Origin: Bacillota bacterium
GTDB taxonomy: Bacteria; Bacillota; Clostridia; Lachnospirales; Lachnospiraceae
Direction: 5' to 3'
Length of the DNA: 49,672 bases
Assembly: GCA_023436225.1 (NCBI GenBank)
Contig: JAEZKA010000053.1
Span: 1-49,672, forward strand
Under the pieces are notes generated by a model. It saw nothing but the letters and a program-made list of their open reading frames with translations. It did no database searches and was not told the DNA's origin. Shown one piece after another: positions 40,913 to 49,498 of the stretch (its first letter is position 1; each line of letters opens with the position of its first letter). The translations under genes and the position numbers were made by a program.

Positions 40913-41992
40913 ATGATGAGTCAAATTTCAAAAAAGCATACAGAAGCATGTCGATTTTGCTGGATGTGCCGCCATCTTTGTCCGGTTGGATTAGCAACCG
41001 GCAGGGAAGTAAATACTCCTCGCGCAAAGGCGCTTCTGCTTTCCATGGTAGATCGAGGGGAAGAATTTGATCAGGATATAGCACAGGCAATGTATGAATG
41101 TGTTCTATGCGGATCCTGTACCAATGACTGTGTTACCGGATTTGATCCTACCGTATTCATTCGGGAAGCACGTACAATGGCAGTAGTGGAAGACCTGTTG
41201 CCAAAGGCAGTGGAAGAAATTATAGCAAATATCAGTAATACAGGAAATATCTATGGTATACAAAAACCAAAGTATACCGGTACTGCAGCAAATGCAGAGG
41301 TATTACTCTATATCGGTGAAGTCGCAGCTTGCAAGCAGCCTACGATGGCTACAGCGGTCATGAGTCTTTTGAAAAAAGCGGATATTCCTTTTACGGTACT
41401 GGAGGACGAACCGGCTTCCGCAACTTCAATTGGTGATTTGATCGGTTTTGTAGAAGAAGTACGTATTCAGGCAAAAGCTTGTGCCAATGCAATTAATGCT
41501 ACCGGTGCAAAAACCGTAGTTGTATTAGACAGCTATGAAGCCGCCACAATGAAACAACGCTATCCGGAATGGAATTGTACGATTAATGCAGATGTCGTGA
41601 CAGCGACCTCGTTCATCGCAAGGCTGATTGAGAAAGGAAAGCTTGTACCAAAAAAGATGACAGGTGAGGTTACCTATCACGATGACTCACGACTTGCCCG
41701 TGACTTAGATGAGCATGAACCTGCCCGTAACATAATAAAGGCAATGGGACTTAATCTCCAGGAGATGTTCTTGAACCGTAGATTGGCAAAATGTTGTGGA
41801 AGTGAGCTGCTCAAAGCATATGCCCCGGAGCTTGCAGCCTTGACAGCCGAAGGCAGATGGCAGGATGTCAGCCGAACTACAGCAGATACCTTAGTAGTTG
41901 TTTCTCCCCAGGTGATGAATGTAATGGGAGCTAAGGTTCCTTCTGATAAGCAAATCAAAGACCTTTATGTTTTGTTAGATCAGATCTGTTAG
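40913..41992 (+). CDS. GlcF/HdrD-like iron-sulfur protein
   Basis: 359 residues. Two ferredoxin-type [4Fe-4S] motifs lie at the N-terminus: Cys13, 16, 19, 23 (CRFCWMCRHLCP) and a second C-x2-C-x2-C-x3-C (CVLCGSCTNDC). The C-terminal part is a CCG-like domain, but only one near-canonical CCG is seen (AKCCGSELLKAY); the first copy looks degenerate. Such proteins pass electrons between an FAD-oxidase and a carrier. Genes for oxidase, Fe-S protein and ETF are contiguous, so a soluble or peripheral complex is probable. Confidence 0.85.
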   Translation: MMSQISKKHTEACRFCWMCRHLCPVGLATGREVNTPRAKALLLSMVDRGEEFDQDIAQAMYECVLCGSCTNDCVTGFDPTVFIREARTMAVVEDLLPKAVEEIIANISNTGNIYGIQKPKYTGTAANAEVLLYIGEVAACKQPTMATAVMSLLKKADIPFTVLEDEPASATSIGDLIGFVEEVRIQAKACANAINATGAKTVVVLDSYEAATMKQRYPEWNCTINADVVTATSFIARLIEKGKLVPKKMTGEVTYHDDSRLARDLDEHEPARNIIKAMGLNLQEMFLNRRLAKCCGSELLKAYAPELAALTAEGRWQDVSRTTADTLVVVSPQVMNVMGAKVPSDKQIKDLYVLLDQIC

Positions 41993-41996
41993 GCCT

Positions 41997-42779
41997 ATGA
42001 ATATAATCGTTTGTATCAAATTAGTGCCTTCGGTAATGGATCTGTCGATGGACCAGGATTATGTACTGCAGCGGGATAGAGTGGTACAGATTATCAATCC
42101 TGCCGATGAATCAGCGATTGAGGCAGCCTTACGTCTGAAGGGAAATGGATCGGTTACTGTCATTACTATGGGTAAGCCTTCGGGAGATGATGCATTACGA
42201 TCCCTGCTGGCCCGTGGAGTAGACAGAGCCATACTAATTACAGATAAAGACTTTGCAGGAGCAGATACCTATGCAACAGCAAGGACACTGTCCACTGTAG
42301 TGAGTAATAAGAGAAATGGTTTGGGAGATTTTGATCTAATACTTTGTGGCAGACGAGCGATTGATGGTGAAACGGGACAGGTACCAGCGGAGTTAGCTAT
42401 TCTTTTAAAGCTTCCGTTTGTCACGAATATTACAAAGATTAATTTTGATCATAATAAGTTAATATGCAGCCGGTTACTGGAGGAAGGCATCGAAGAATTA
42501 GAATTAGAAGCACCGGCTATCCTGTCCCTTTGTGAGTACAGTTATCCCCTAAGACTGGCAACCATCCTGGGACTTCAAAAAGTGAGACATATGCCAATTA
42601 TTGCTCTATCCAGTGAAGAGCTTGGCCTTAAAAAGGAAGAGTGCGGACTAAAGGGTTCCCCTACCCGTGTCCGAAGCGTGACAGGGCAACCCCAAGGTCT
42701 TCGCAGGGTGACAATTGCTGAGAGTATAGATGAGGGTACCGCAAGGTTGAGCGAATTGATTACAGAGGTTTCGTTATGA
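41997..42779 (+). CDS. etfB: Electron transfer flavoprotein beta subunit
   Basis: 260 residues, the normal EtfB length. It has NPADESAIEAALRLKG, ITMGKPSGDDALRSLLARGVD, the nucleotide-binding CGRRAIDGETGQVPAELA and LRRVTIAES at the C-terminus. The AIDGETGQV sequence resembles the electron-bifurcating/confurcating EtfB group of anaerobes (AIDGDTAQV type) rather than the mitochondrial type; this is inference from motif memory. It partners EtfA (4-bp overlap) and probably the FAD oxidase and Fe-S protein upstream. Start codon is 4 bp after the Fe-S gene stop. Confidence 0.93.
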   Translation: MNIIVCIKLVPSVMDLSMDQDYVLQRDRVVQIINPADESAIEAALRLKGNGSVTVITMGKPSGDDALRSLLARGVDRAILITDKDFAGADTYATARTLSTVVSNKRNGLGDFDLILCGRRAIDGETGQVPAELAILLKLPFVTNITKINFDHNKLICSRLLEEGIEELELEAPAILSLCEYSYPLRLATILGLQKVRHMPIIALSSEELGLKKEECGLKGSPTRVRSVTGQPQGLRRVTIAESIDEGTARLSELITEVSL

Positions 42780-43735
42780 TAACATCGAAGGATATATGGG
42801 TAATTGGAGATAAGAAGATCAAATATAATTTGGAACTCATATCTAAGGCACGTTCTATGGCTGAGATTTGTGAAGGAAGGGTTTATGCGGTAATGTTATA
42901 TGAAACCGATCCGAGCGATTGCATCTGGGCAGGAGCGGATGAGGTATATCTTCTGCAGGGGTTGGAAGAGATATCAGATGATTCAGCCATAGCCCATGCT
43001 CTGGCAGCACTTCTTCGTGAGAATATGCCAGGGACGGTTTTATTTCAGGCAACCGTGAGAGGCAGAGCAATCGCTCCGGCGGTTGCTGCACTGCTAAACA
43101 CAGGTCTTACAGCAGACTGTATTGACCTAAAGATGGAGAAAAGCGGACTACTCCTTCAAAAGCGCCCGGCCATGGGTGATAGTATTATTGCAGAGATAGT
43201 CTGTGAGAAGCATCGGCCCCAGATGGCTACGGTGCGACAGGGGGTGTTAGACAATCCGACATTCCAAAAAAAACGTACCGGAAGGGTTAGCAAAATTCCA
43301 ATAGAGATGAATACGTCCGTCACTAAAAGGGGTTTTACCCCTGCACAAAACAGCGAGCTTTTATCGGAAGCAGATATAATTCTTGCTGGAGGAGCCGGTA
43401 TAGGAAGCCGTGAGGGCTTTGAATATTTACAAAGGATAGCCCGACAAATGGGAGCATGTGTCGGAGCAAGCCGCGCAGCAGTAGATGCCGGCTATGCACC
43501 CTACTCCTGGCAGATCGGACAGACCGGAACTGCAGTGAAACCTAAATTGTACATTGCTGTGGGAATCAGCGGGGCAGTGCATCATATCGTAGGGATGAAT
43601 GCTTCCGACTATATTGTTGCAATCAATAGGGATGCAAAGGCTCCCATTCTACAATACGCTGATTATGCAATCATCGGTGAATGGAGACAAGTCCTGGAGG
43701 AATGGTCTTTAAGCTTTCAAGAAAGGAAGGTATGA
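42776..43735 (+). CDS. etfA: Electron transfer flavoprotein alpha subunit
   Basis: 319 residues. The C-terminal FAD domain has the full signatures GGAGIGSREGFEYLQRI, GASRAAVDAGYAPYSWQIGQ (then TG), and the family's KLYIAVGISGAVHHIVGM and IVAINRDAKAPIL. Its ATG overlaps the EtfB stop (ATGA). It lacks the N-terminal ferredoxin extension present in lactate-dehydrogenase-linked EtfA such as LctC of Acetobacterium, so the clusters needed would come from the separate Fe-S protein. Confidence 0.94.
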   Translation: MITSKDIWVIGDKKIKYNLELISKARSMAEICEGRVYAVMLYETDPSDCIWAGADEVYLLQGLEEISDDSAIAHALAALLRENMPGTVLFQATVRGRAIAPAVAALLNTGLTADCIDLKMEKSGLLLQKRPAMGDSIIAEIVCEKHRPQMATVRQGVLDNPTFQKKRTGRVSKIPIEMNTSVTKRGFTPAQNSELLSEADIILAGGAGIGSREGFEYLQRIARQMGACVGASRAAVDAGYAPYSWQIGQTGTAVKPKLYIAVGISGAVHHIVGMNASDYIVAINRDAKAPILQYADYAIIGEWRQVLEEWSLSFQERKV

Positions 43736-43737
43736 AT

Positions 43738-44553
43738 ATGAATTATAAGAAATCCTATGAACCTAAAATTGGCTATACCCCAATCAGTAAGATTGGAGAG
43801 AGCTCCTTGAAAATGTTGGAGTTTGGTATGATCGAGCTAGCTTACGGGGCTGAGATTACATATGATACAGAGGATAAGGAAACAGCTTTTATTCTATTAG
43901 GTGGTCAGTGCGATTTCGCTTTTGATGATGTTGTATGGAAAAACGTCGGAGGAAGGCGTTCCGTATTCGAAGGAAAGGCACACAGTGTATATATGCCTAG
44001 AAATAAAAAAGTTCATATCTCAAGTAAGCAGAATGTTAAAATTGCTGTCTGTGCCACCAAGGTAGAGGAGGATACGAAACCACAGCTAATTACACCTGAT
44101 ATGGTAAAATCCTCAATTCTCGGTGTAAAGCCCTGGGAGAGGGATACCCATTTTATCATTGATGCAAGCACGAATGCAAAGAATTTAACGATAGGCGAGG
44201 CATTTGTGACACCCGGAAACTGGGCTGGTTTTCCGCCACACAAGCATGATCAGGATAATATGCCAAGGGAAGGTGTTCTCGAGGAAATTTACTACTTCTT
44301 GTTTCAACCGGAGCAGGGCTTTGCGATTCAACGCCTCTACACCAAGGATGGCGAAATTGATGAGTGCTATGTAGTAAAGCAGGATGAGCTGGTGGAATTC
44401 CCGAAGGGCTACCATACCACCGTTGGAGCACCGGGCTACAACACATATTTTCTGTGGCTTATGGCTGGCGAGCATCAAGGGTTTTTCCGTGTGAATGATC
44501 CGGATCATGACTGGGTAATGGCAGTAGAAAATGTGATCAAGAAAAATCGATAG
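43738..44553 (+). CDS. IolB-family (5-deoxy-glucuronate isomerase-like) cupin
   Basis: 271 residues, the usual IolB length (KduI/IolB superfamily). Two cupin halves; the second carries FPPHKHDQDNMPREGVLEEI followed by YYFLF, with the His/Glu metal site, and later FPKGYHTTVGAPGYNTYFLW. IolB converts 5-deoxy-glucuronate to 5-dehydro-2-deoxy-gluconate in myo-inositol breakdown. None of IolG, IolE or IolD is nearby, so the substrate may differ. The ATG at 43738 has AAGGAAGG 7 nt upstream; the ATG at 43732, overlapping the EtfA stop, is an alternative. Confidence 0.85.
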   Translation: MNYKKSYEPKIGYTPISKIGESSLKMLEFGMIELAYGAEITYDTEDKETAFILLGGQCDFAFDDVVWKNVGGRRSVFEGKAHSVYMPRNKKVHISSKQNVKIAVCATKVEEDTKPQLITPDMVKSSILGVKPWERDTHFIIDASTNAKNLTIGEAFVTPGNWAGFPPHKHDQDNMPREGVLEEIYYFLFQPEQGFAIQRLYTKDGEIDECYVVKQDELVEFPKGYHTTVGAPGYNTYFLWLMAGEHQGFFRVNDPDHDWVMAVENVIKKNR

Positions 44554-44570
44554 GGTGTGAGGGTCCTAAG

Positions 44571-45737
44571 ATGATAAAAATGGATAAATATGATGTGGTG
44601 GTAGCTGGTGGAGGAATAGCCGGAATATCGGCAGGTTTATCCGCTGCCAGAAACGGTGCAAGGGTATTGCTGATCGAAAAGGAATGCGTGCTCGGTGGGC
44701 TTGCAACGCTGGGACTCATTACAATATTTCTGCCTCTTTGCGATGGTATGGGGAATCAGGTCATATACGGAATCGGAGAAGAATTACTCCGGCTCAGCAT
44801 AAAGCATGGCTATGAAGAAAATTATCCCAAGGCATGGCTAGAAAACGGCACCTTAGAAGAAAAAAAGAAACAAAGATATTTAGTTCAATATAATCCTAAT
44901 CTGTTTGCGATCGAAGCAGAGCAGCTTCTGATCAAGGAAAAGGTTGACATCTTATATGATACCTGGATAACCGGCACAGAGCTTTCGGAGGATGAGAAAA
45001 CCATCAAAAGTATCCAGATAGTGAACAAATCCGGCTCGTCCAGTATCTATGCCAAGACCTTTGTGGATTGCACCGGTGATGCTGATTTATGTCATTTCAG
45101 TAAAGTACCGACATCAAGCTTCAAGGAGAACAAGCAGGCAGCCTGGTATTATGGATTAGCAGAGGGTGTGCTTGATCTTAGAACGCTGGGGGCGGTAGAT
45201 AAGCCGGCAGGAGATGCAAAGGAAGAAGTCCTCGGCAAGGCATTTTCGGGAATGGATGCAAACGAAAACAGTAAAATCATTATCAATAGCCATAGAATTA
45301 TACTTGAGGATGTCTTAGAAAGACGAAAAACCCAAAAGGATGTGGTTCCGGTAAATATCCCAACAATTTTACAGGTGCGCATGACACGAAAGTTAATTGG
45401 GGAATATGAACTGGCGTCCGAGGATGAAGGAAAGACATTTGACGACAGCATAGGTCTCACCGGTGATTGGCGCAAGCGCGGTCCTGTGTATCACATTCCC
45501 TATCGATGTCTGTATTCCTCTCGGGTAACAAATCTTGCTGTGGCAGGACGCTGTATCTCTGTGTCAAATAATGATGTATGGGATATTACAAGAGTAATTC
45601 CCTGTTGCTGCGTTACCGGAGAAGCGGCTGGGGCAGCTGCAGCACTGGCAGCAAGAAGTGTGCACTCCTTCGCCCAGGTTGATATAAGTGCGCTGCAGAA
45701 TACTCTGGAGAGAGCAGATGTAAAGCTGAGAATGTAA
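44571..45737 (+). CDS. FAD-dependent oxidoreductase (PF12831-type)
   Basis: 388 residues. The N-terminal dinucleotide fold is VVVAGGGIAGISAGLSAARNGA (residues about 9-30), then LLIEKECVLGGLATLGL, typical of FAD_oxidored proteins. A second FAD contact is FVDCTGDADLCHFSKVP, and the C-terminal block NLAVAGRCISVSNNDVWDITR binds flavin ribityl. The substrate is unknown. The family oxidises or dehydrates small organic molecules. Last gene of the operon. It may oxidise a sugar or cyclitol before the IolB-like step, with the ETF as a possible electron acceptor (inference). Confidence 0.85.
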   Translation: MIKMDKYDVVVAGGGIAGISAGLSAARNGARVLLIEKECVLGGLATLGLITIFLPLCDGMGNQVIYGIGEELLRLSIKHGYEENYPKAWLENGTLEEKKKQRYLVQYNPNLFAIEAEQLLIKEKVDILYDTWITGTELSEDEKTIKSIQIVNKSGSSSIYAKTFVDCTGDADLCHFSKVPTSSFKENKQAAWYYGLAEGVLDLRTLGAVDKPAGDAKEEVLGKAFSGMDANENSKIIINSHRIILEDVLERRKTQKDVVPVNIPTILQVRMTRKLIGEYELASEDEGKTFDDSIGLTGDWRKRGPVYHIPYRCLYSSRVTNLAVAGRCISVSNNDVWDITRVIPCCCVTGEAAGAAAALAARSVHSFAQVDISALQNTLERADVKLRM

Positions 45738-45810
45738 TTACTTAGCTAGTTCGGTTTCTATGGATCCTGATATAATTTTAGTATAGAAAACAAAACATGG
45801 AAGGGAGCGA

Positions 45811-46644
45811 CTAGGCCTTATCGCTTCCTCCTGATTGGCGAAACTTTTGCGGTGAAAGGCCATAATATTTTTTGAAAATACGACTGAAATAAAGAGGGTC
45901 CGTAAAACCGATATTTTCTGCTATTTCACTGACCTGCAGAGTGGATAATAAAAGCAGCTCCCTTGCTTTGTCCATCCGAATCCTTTGCAGATAATGATAG
46001 GGCGAGTAACCTATAAGCTCAGCAAATAAATGACAGAAGCGGCTTCTGCTTAAATGTGCCATTGCCGCATAGCTGTCAAGATCTGCGGGCTCATTGTAAT
46101 GCTCGCAGATATATCCTGCAATGGAAAAAATATCGTCATAACCGGAAGAATAATCCGGGCTTGCATCCTTGGAAAGCAAAGTAATGAGCTGAAGCAGCAG
46201 ACAATTTTCTTCCTGCTCATGCACAGATTTTTTTAAAGTATATACTCGTAATAACTGATGTAAAAGTCGTTCAAACTGCATGCAGGAATGAACCGGAAGA
46301 ATGGTGGACTTCGTAATGTTGGCAGACAACAGGATTTCTTCTATTGAGAACCCGGTAAAATGGATCCAATAATTTCTGGAATTACCCTCCGGAGAAAAAA
46401 TATAATACTGTTTTACTCTTGGATAATAAATCATACATTCTCCGGCATTCAATTTCTTTAATTCCCCATCTATCTCCACTTCCATCCAGCCGTTTTGTAC
46501 ATATAGCATTTGATAATCGGAACGACCGTTTTCGCGTAATACTCCATAGGGATAAGCCGTCGGCTGCTGAAATCCACAGCTGTTGACATGCAAGTAAGAA
46601 ACGGGTAAAAAGTCGGTTGTATTCTCGGCTATATAATTCTTCAT
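45811..46644 (-). CDS. AraC-family transcriptional regulator
   Basis: 277 residues. N-terminal cupin sensor domain (WMEVEIDGELKKLNAGECMI, IYYPRVKQYYIF), then two HTH motifs (LDSYAAMAHLSRSRFCHLF and VSEIAENIGFTDPLYFSRIF, ending YYGLSPQKFRQ). Such regulators usually activate adjacent carbohydrate genes when a sugar binds the cupin. It diverges from the GH2 gene at 46960. RBS AGGAGGAAACCTC precedes the ATG. No terminator is evident in the 73-bp gap to the end of the upstream operon. Confidence 0.93.
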   Translation of the reverse strand: MKNYIAENTTDFLPVSYLHVNSCGFQQPTAYPYGVLRENGRSDYQMLYVQNGWMEVEIDGELKKLNAGECMIYYPRVKQYYIFSPEGNSRNYWIHFTGFSIEEILLSANITKSTILPVHSCMQFERLLHQLLRVYTLKKSVHEQEENCLLLQLITLLSKDASPDYSSGYDDIFSIAGYICEHYNEPADLDSYAAMAHLSRSRFCHLFAELIGYSPYHYLQRIRMDKARELLLLSTLQVSEIAENIGFTDPLYFSRIFKKYYGLSPQKFRQSGGSDKA

Positions 46645-46959
46645 GAGGTTTCCTCCTGCTCCGAAATATAGGTTTATATTTACATATTAGTACCCTGGGT
46701 GTAACTGTGTCAAGCATGAATGTCCATGTATATGACAGGTATGTATATACAAAGCCGGACGCATTTATATTACAATGAAATGGTAGAAACAGAACGTGGA
46801 AAATCATTTGCGCGTAAGCAAAGTGAGCATAAGCAAGCTTGCTTGCACATATGCGAACGCGCACGCGAACCGGAAAAGCTCGCGAAGCGTGCTTCTTCCG
46901 GTTCTTCAAAGGATAATAATGCAAAGATAAAACAGCGAGAAGAAAAGGAGAATACAAAA
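46645..46959 (+). promoter_or_regulatory. Intergenic regulatory region of the araC-type and GH2 genes
   Basis: TACAAT at 46771-46776 is a plausible -10 for the GH2 gene with a weak -35, as expected of an AraC-activated promoter. TGTATAT occurs twice (46727-46733, 46742-46748), 15 bp apart, a possible activator direct repeat. The open frame that extends upstream to 46720 runs through an intergenic repeat (46812-46903) and has no RBS, so it is not part of the gene. Confidence 0.35.
46812..46903 (+). repeat. Intergenic repeat with terminal stem-loop (partner of 27061-27213)
   Basis: GCGTAAGCAAAGTGAG (46812-46827) is identical to 27061-27076. The end 46868-46903 forms an AACCGGA...TCCGGTT stem with GCGAAGCGTG in the loop, as at 27178-27213 and partly at 12920-12943. 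It lies in the 5' untranslated region of the GH2 gene, where the hairpin could influence mRNA. Confidence 0.6.
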
Positions 46960-49293
46960 ATGAGAGAAAAAATCCTGCTAGATAATAATTGGAAGTTTCA
47001 TTTGGGGGATATTCCCACTCCACTTCCTTTGGCCAAAGGACCAACCTATATGCAGGCAAAAACCGAACAGGTAAAACTCGGTCCGGCCAGCATTGACTAT
47101 AATGATATTTCCGAAGATTTCTCAGAGACAGGAGAGATGACGGCAGATTATTGGCAGGAGGTCATGCTCCCGCATGATTATATCATAGCACAGCAGCCAA
47201 AGAAGGAGAATAACTTTACTCTTGGAGGCTTTCAATATGATAATGCATGGTATCGGTATCATTTTAAGCTGGAAGAGAAGGACTTTAATAAAAGAATTAG
47301 CTTTTATTTTGAAGGTATTGCCGTATATGCAACTATTTATCTCAATGGCTGTCTTTTACAACACAATTTCTGTGGTTATACCTCCTTTGAAGTAGATGTC
47401 ACGGATTTTGTCCGCTTTGATCGGGATAATGTATTAGCCGTATATGTGGATGCAACCAGCCATCACGAGGGATGGTGGTACGAAGGTGGCGGGATTTATC
47501 GCCCTGTATGGATGATTAAGACAGAAAAGATATCCGTGGACTTATATGGAGTATATGTCCATCCGGAGAAAATGACAGCTGACTTATGGAAGGTACCAAC
47601 GGAAGTAACGGTCAGAAATGATGATGTGTTAGAAAGAAGCATTACCCTAAGAACCAGGTTCACATCGCCGGAAGGAAGGATTGCAGCCCAAATGGAGGCT
47701 GAGGTACACCTATTACCAAAGTCAAAGCAAACCGTATATATGGAAGTAGAAGTAGCAACCCCCTTACTATGGGATATCGAAACCCCTAATCAATACTGCG
47801 CTGTTACAGAAATCCTAGAAGAGGGTAAAGTAATAGATGAGGTTAAGGACCGCTTTGGATTTAGAACCCTGCACTTTGATGCGAAGGAAGGTTTTTTTCT
47901 GAACGGAAAGCATGTACTGCTGAAAGGAGTAAATCTACATCAGGACTACGGTCTGACGGGTAAAGCAGTGCCAAAAAGAGTGCAAAAATACAAATTGAAA
48001 TTATTACAGGAAATGGGCGCCAATGCACTTCGGACCTCTCATTATCCAAATAGTGAGGTAACGATGGATTATTTAGATGAGATGGGCTTTCTGGTCATGG
48101 ATGAAACCAGATATTTCAGCTCCGCTCCGGAGAGTCTCAAGCAGCTTGAGATGCTGATCAAGAGGGACCGCAACAGACCAGGAGTAATTATGTGGTCGAT
48201 TGGAAATGAAGAACCCTGTGTCAAAACGGAAATGGGCTTAAGAATTACCCAGACAATGAAAGCTTTTGTTAAAACTCTGGATAAAACACGCCCCGTAACA
48301 GCTGCACTGTGCCATAATCCATCAGACGCACCGGCCGTGGAACCGCTTGAGGTATTAGGAATCAATTACAATCTTCCTGAATATGAGCTGGTTCATGAAA
48401 AATATCCTGATTTACCACTGTTAGCAGGAGAATGCTGTGCAACCGGAACTACGAGAGGCTGGTATCTGCCGGATAATCCGGACAGAGGCTATATTCAGGC
48501 ATATGATCATGATACGAATGCGGATTTCTTGGGGCGTGAAAGAACCTGGAAATTCTTCATGGAACGACCGTGGATTATGGGGGCCTTCCAGTGGGATGGA
48601 ATTGAGCACCGCGGGGAAGCACAATGGCCAAGACTTTGTTCACAATCAGGTGCAATCGATTTGTATTTACAGAAAAAGGATGCCTTTTATCAGAATCAAT
48701 CCCACTGGACGGACAAACCGATGGTTCACCTCTTACCCCATTGGAATCTGCAGGGTCACGAAGGGGAAGAGATTAAAGTTGTAGCTTATACCAATTGTGA
48801 AGAAGTGGAATTATTCCAGGATGGGGTCTCACTTGGAAAGCAAGTACCCGGTAAATATGGGCACGGCGAATGGAAGGTAATCTATCAACCCGGTAAATTA
48901 AAGGTAAACGCCGGAAAGAATGGAATAGTTGAGGCTCTTGAGGAAATTGAGACGACAAATGCACCGATAAAATTAAAATTACGTCTGGAAGATAAGGGTA
49001 TCAAGGCAGACGGTAAGGATGTGGCGATTTTAACCTGTTATGCAGTGGATGATCAAGATAGAGTAGTACCGGATGCCAGTCCTTATATAACAATTGAAAC
49101 AAATGAGTTCGGAAAAGTACTGGGAACCGGCTCAGACGTCTGCGATCATGTACCACCTGCTTCTCCCTTCAGAAAAATGAGAGCTGGGCTATGTTCTGTT
49201 GCGGTACAAGTAGGGAAGGAAAAAGGTATCCTTAGAGTATGGGCAAGAGCTGAGAATTTACAGCCGGCAAGAATTGAGATCGAGCTAATTTAA
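46960..49293 (+). CDS. GH2 glycosidase (beta-galactosidase/beta-glucuronidase family)
   Basis: 777 residues, shorter than LacZ and of different domain order. Sugar-binding domain (YWQEVMLPHDYIIAQQ, FQYDNAWYRYHF), Ig-like middle, TIM barrel with LLKGVNLHQDYGLTG. Acid/base is Glu417 in WSIGNEEP and nucleophile Glu491 in AGECC. The C-terminus carries DUF4982-like (VVAYTNCEEVELFQDG) and a further Ig-like domain (YAVDDQDRVVPDASPYITIE). No signal peptide, so cytoplasmic. Exact substrate (beta-galactoside, beta-glucuronide, other) is open. The ATG at 46960 follows AAAAGGAG, 80 codons inside the longest open frame. Confidence 0.92.
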   Translation: MREKILLDNNWKFHLGDIPTPLPLAKGPTYMQAKTEQVKLGPASIDYNDISEDFSETGEMTADYWQEVMLPHDYIIAQQPKKENNFTLGGFQYDNAWYRYHFKLEEKDFNKRISFYFEGIAVYATIYLNGCLLQHNFCGYTSFEVDVTDFVRFDRDNVLAVYVDATSHHEGWWYEGGGIYRPVWMIKTEKISVDLYGVYVHPEKMTADLWKVPTEVTVRNDDVLERSITLRTRFTSPEGRIAAQMEAEVHLLPKSKQTVYMEVEVATPLLWDIETPNQYCAVTEILEEGKVIDEVKDRFGFRTLHFDAKEGFFLNGKHVLLKGVNLHQDYGLTGKAVPKRVQKYKLKLLQEMGANALRTSHYPNSEVTMDYLDEMGFLVMDETRYFSSAPESLKQLEMLIKRDRNRPGVIMWSIGNEEPCVKTEMGLRITQTMKAFVKTLDKTRPVTAALCHNPSDAPAVEPLEVLGINYNLPEYELVHEKYPDLPLLAGECCATGTTRGWYLPDNPDRGYIQAYDHDTNADFLGRERTWKFFMERPWIMGAFQWDGIEHRGEAQWPRLCSQSGAIDLYLQKKDAFYQNQSHWTDKPMVHLLPHWNLQGHEGEEIKVVAYTNCEEVELFQDGVSLGKQVPGKYGHGEWKVIYQPGKLKVNAGKNGIVEALEEIETTNAPIKLKLRLEDKGIKADGKDVAILTCYAVDDQDRVVPDASPYITIETNEFGKVLGTGSDVCDHVPPASPFRKMRAGLCSVAVQVGKEKGILRVWARAENLQPARIEIELI

Positions 49294-49306
49294 GTACCTA
49301 TTTCTA

Positions 49307-49464
49307 ACCATCAGTTATGATGTCTGGCAGTCTGGCTTATTATGAGTTGGTAAATAGTTATAATAGACCCCAACCATAAATCGAGTCAGGATGAAAATAT
49401 CATAGCTGATGGTTATCTTAATACTTGATAAAAAACATCTGCGAGTCTGATGGTTATCAAGTAT
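49307..49464 (+). repeat. Two inverted repeats after the GH2 gene
   Basis: ACCATCAGTTATGAT at 49307-49321 pairs with ATCATAGCTGATGGT at 49399-49413 (14 of 15). ATACTTGATA at 49421-49430 pairs perfectly with TATCAAGTAT at 49455-49464. They lie between the GH2 gene and the next gene and could form hairpins that separate or attenuate expression. No T-run follows. Confidence 0.4.
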
Positions 49465-49498
49465 GCATAATTAAATCAATATAAAAAAGGAGATAAGT

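Noticed and set aside
33986..45737. Plain L-fucose pathway
   Set aside because: The aldolase is class II FBA/GatY-like rather than FucA-like, there are two kinases, and no lactaldehyde-processing enzyme is present; the isomerase is shorter than FucI.
46720..46959. 80-codon N-terminal extension of the GH2 gene
   Set aside because: It has no RBS and runs through an intergenic repeat; a strong AAAAGGAG precedes the ATG at 46960, where GH2 homology begins.
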